14,152 nt of DNA, from NCBI GenBank assembly GCA_023386865.1, contig JAEWIV010000119.1, positions 1 to 14,152 of the forward strand, in the 5' to 3' direction. Positions 13,684 through 14,152 of this stretch are shown here, in pieces. The DNA comes from Pseudomonadota bacterium (GTDB lineage Bacteria > Pseudomonadota > Alphaproteobacteria > Reyranellales > Reyranellaceae). Within the stretch, counting starts at the first letter, position 1. Every line of letters begins with the position of its first letter. A model generated the notes under the pieces. That model saw only the letters and a program-made list of their open reading frames with translations. It ran no database searches and was not told where the DNA came from. Both the position numbers and the translations under genes were made by a program.

Positions 13684-14151
13684 TCACACGCCGTACACGA
13701 TGGACATGGTCTCGGCAACGCAGGCCGGACGATCCTGGCCTTCGATCTCGATGGTGACCTGATTGGTCAGCCGCACGCCGCCTTTGTCCATGGGATCGGC
13801 CGCGAGAAGCTTGCTGCGGGCGCGCACCCGGGAACCGGCCGGCACGGGGCTGGTGAAGCGCACCTTGTTGCAGCCGTAGTTGATGCCGTTGCGCACGTTG
13901 TTGATGTGCGAGATCTGATGACTGAGCATCGGGACCAACGACAGAGTGAGAAAGCCGTGGGCGATCGTCTTGCCGCCCGGCATGTCCTTCTTGGCCCGCT
14001 CGACGTCGACGTGAATCCACTGATGATCACCCGTCGCGTCGGCGAACTGGTTGATCCTGTCCTGCGTTACCTCGACCCAGTCGCTGACCCCAATTTCCTG
14101 CCCCACGTACTTGTGCATTTCGTTCGGGTGGGCGAATTCCCTTTTTGCCAT
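13684..14151 (-). CDS. MaoC-type (R)-specific enoyl-CoA hydratase
   Basis: This encodes 155 residues. It is a single hot-dog-fold enzyme that hydrates trans-2-enoyl-CoA to (R)-3-hydroxyacyl-CoA in the cytosol, linking beta-oxidation to other acyl-CoA uses. The hydratase-2 motif is FADATGDHQWIHVD (residues 36-49), where D42 and H47 are the expected catalytic pair, five residues apart as in PhaJ. The next block, GGKTIAHGFLTLSL (59-72), is also conserved. The N-terminus YVGQEIGVSDWVEVTQDRIN matches the usual form. The ATG at 14151 is one base from the window edge, so its ribosome binding site and promoter cannot be seen and a slightly longer protein cannot be excluded. The length is normal. It is followed closely by the ChaC-like gene. 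Physiological substrate is unknown. Confidence 0.93.
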   Translation of the reverse strand: MAKREFAHPNEMHKYVGQEIGVSDWVEVTQDRINQFADATGDHQWIHVDVERAKKDMPGGKTIAHGFLTLSLVPMLSHQISHINNVRNGINYGCNKVRFTSPVPAGSRVRARSKLLAADPMDKGGVRLTNQVTIEIEGQDRPACVAETMSIVYGV

Positions 14152-14152
14152 T

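Noticed and set aside
13674..13718. Longer N-terminus for the ChaC-like gene
   Set aside because: It would overlap the MaoC gene by 35 nt and add residues unlike the family; the GTG with GAGAGG 6 nt upstream is better.

Overview
The window is about 14 kb of GC-rich DNA, roughly two-thirds G+C in the coding parts. It is almost solidly coding, with many ATGA/GTGA-type junctions. The gene set (an ImuB/DnaE2 mutasome, the exonuclease-ligase-Lhr repair set, MaoC, ChaC, MoaA) points to an alphaproteobacterium, perhaps a Rhodospirillales- or Reyranella-like one. That placement is an inference from protein flavour, not a measured one. No rRNA, tRNA, CRISPR array, insertion sequence or origin was seen.

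Left part (1-4823, + strand): the 3' end of imuB, then a FitA-like antitoxin, a PIN-domain VapC-type toxin, and dnaE2 (error-prone DNA polymerase III alpha subunit). imuB and dnaE2 normally sit side by side in the SOS-induced imuA-imuB-dnaE2 mutasome operon. Here a complete toxin-antitoxin pair sits between them, joined by two ATGA overlaps and a 4-nt gap. Its base composition matches its neighbours, so it looks long resident.

Middle part (4824-5871): a lower-GC strip. It holds the scar of an LLM-class flavin-dependent oxidoreductase gene (start and C-terminus only, in different frames), then a second, unrelated vapBC-type pair on the minus strand. That pair has its own recognisable promoter and an AT-rich near-palindrome overlapping the -10 element.

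Repair part (5872-10980): an Lhr-Core-like DEXH helicase on the minus strand, and divergently from it an MBL-fold exonuclease and an ATP-dependent DNA ligase. These are three of the four genes of the ligase-associated DNA damage response cluster. The fourth, the PdeM metallophosphoesterase, is not in the window. The place after lhr where I would expect it is taken by the second vapBC pair. The helicase and exonuclease genes overlap head-to-head by 11 bp. moaA, for molybdenum cofactor synthesis, overlaps the end of the ligase gene.

Right part (11966-14151, minus strand): an EamA/DMT-type membrane transporter, a ChaC-like gamma-glutamylcyclotransferase and a MaoC-type enoyl-CoA hydratase. The transporter and moaA converge and share one CTAG as both stop codons.

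Taken together, about 11 kb is given to damage tolerance (translesion synthesis) and repair (helicase, nuclease, ligase), with two toxin-antitoxin modules lodged in or beside these operons. The most unusual item is the toxin-antitoxin pair wired translationally into the mutasome operon.
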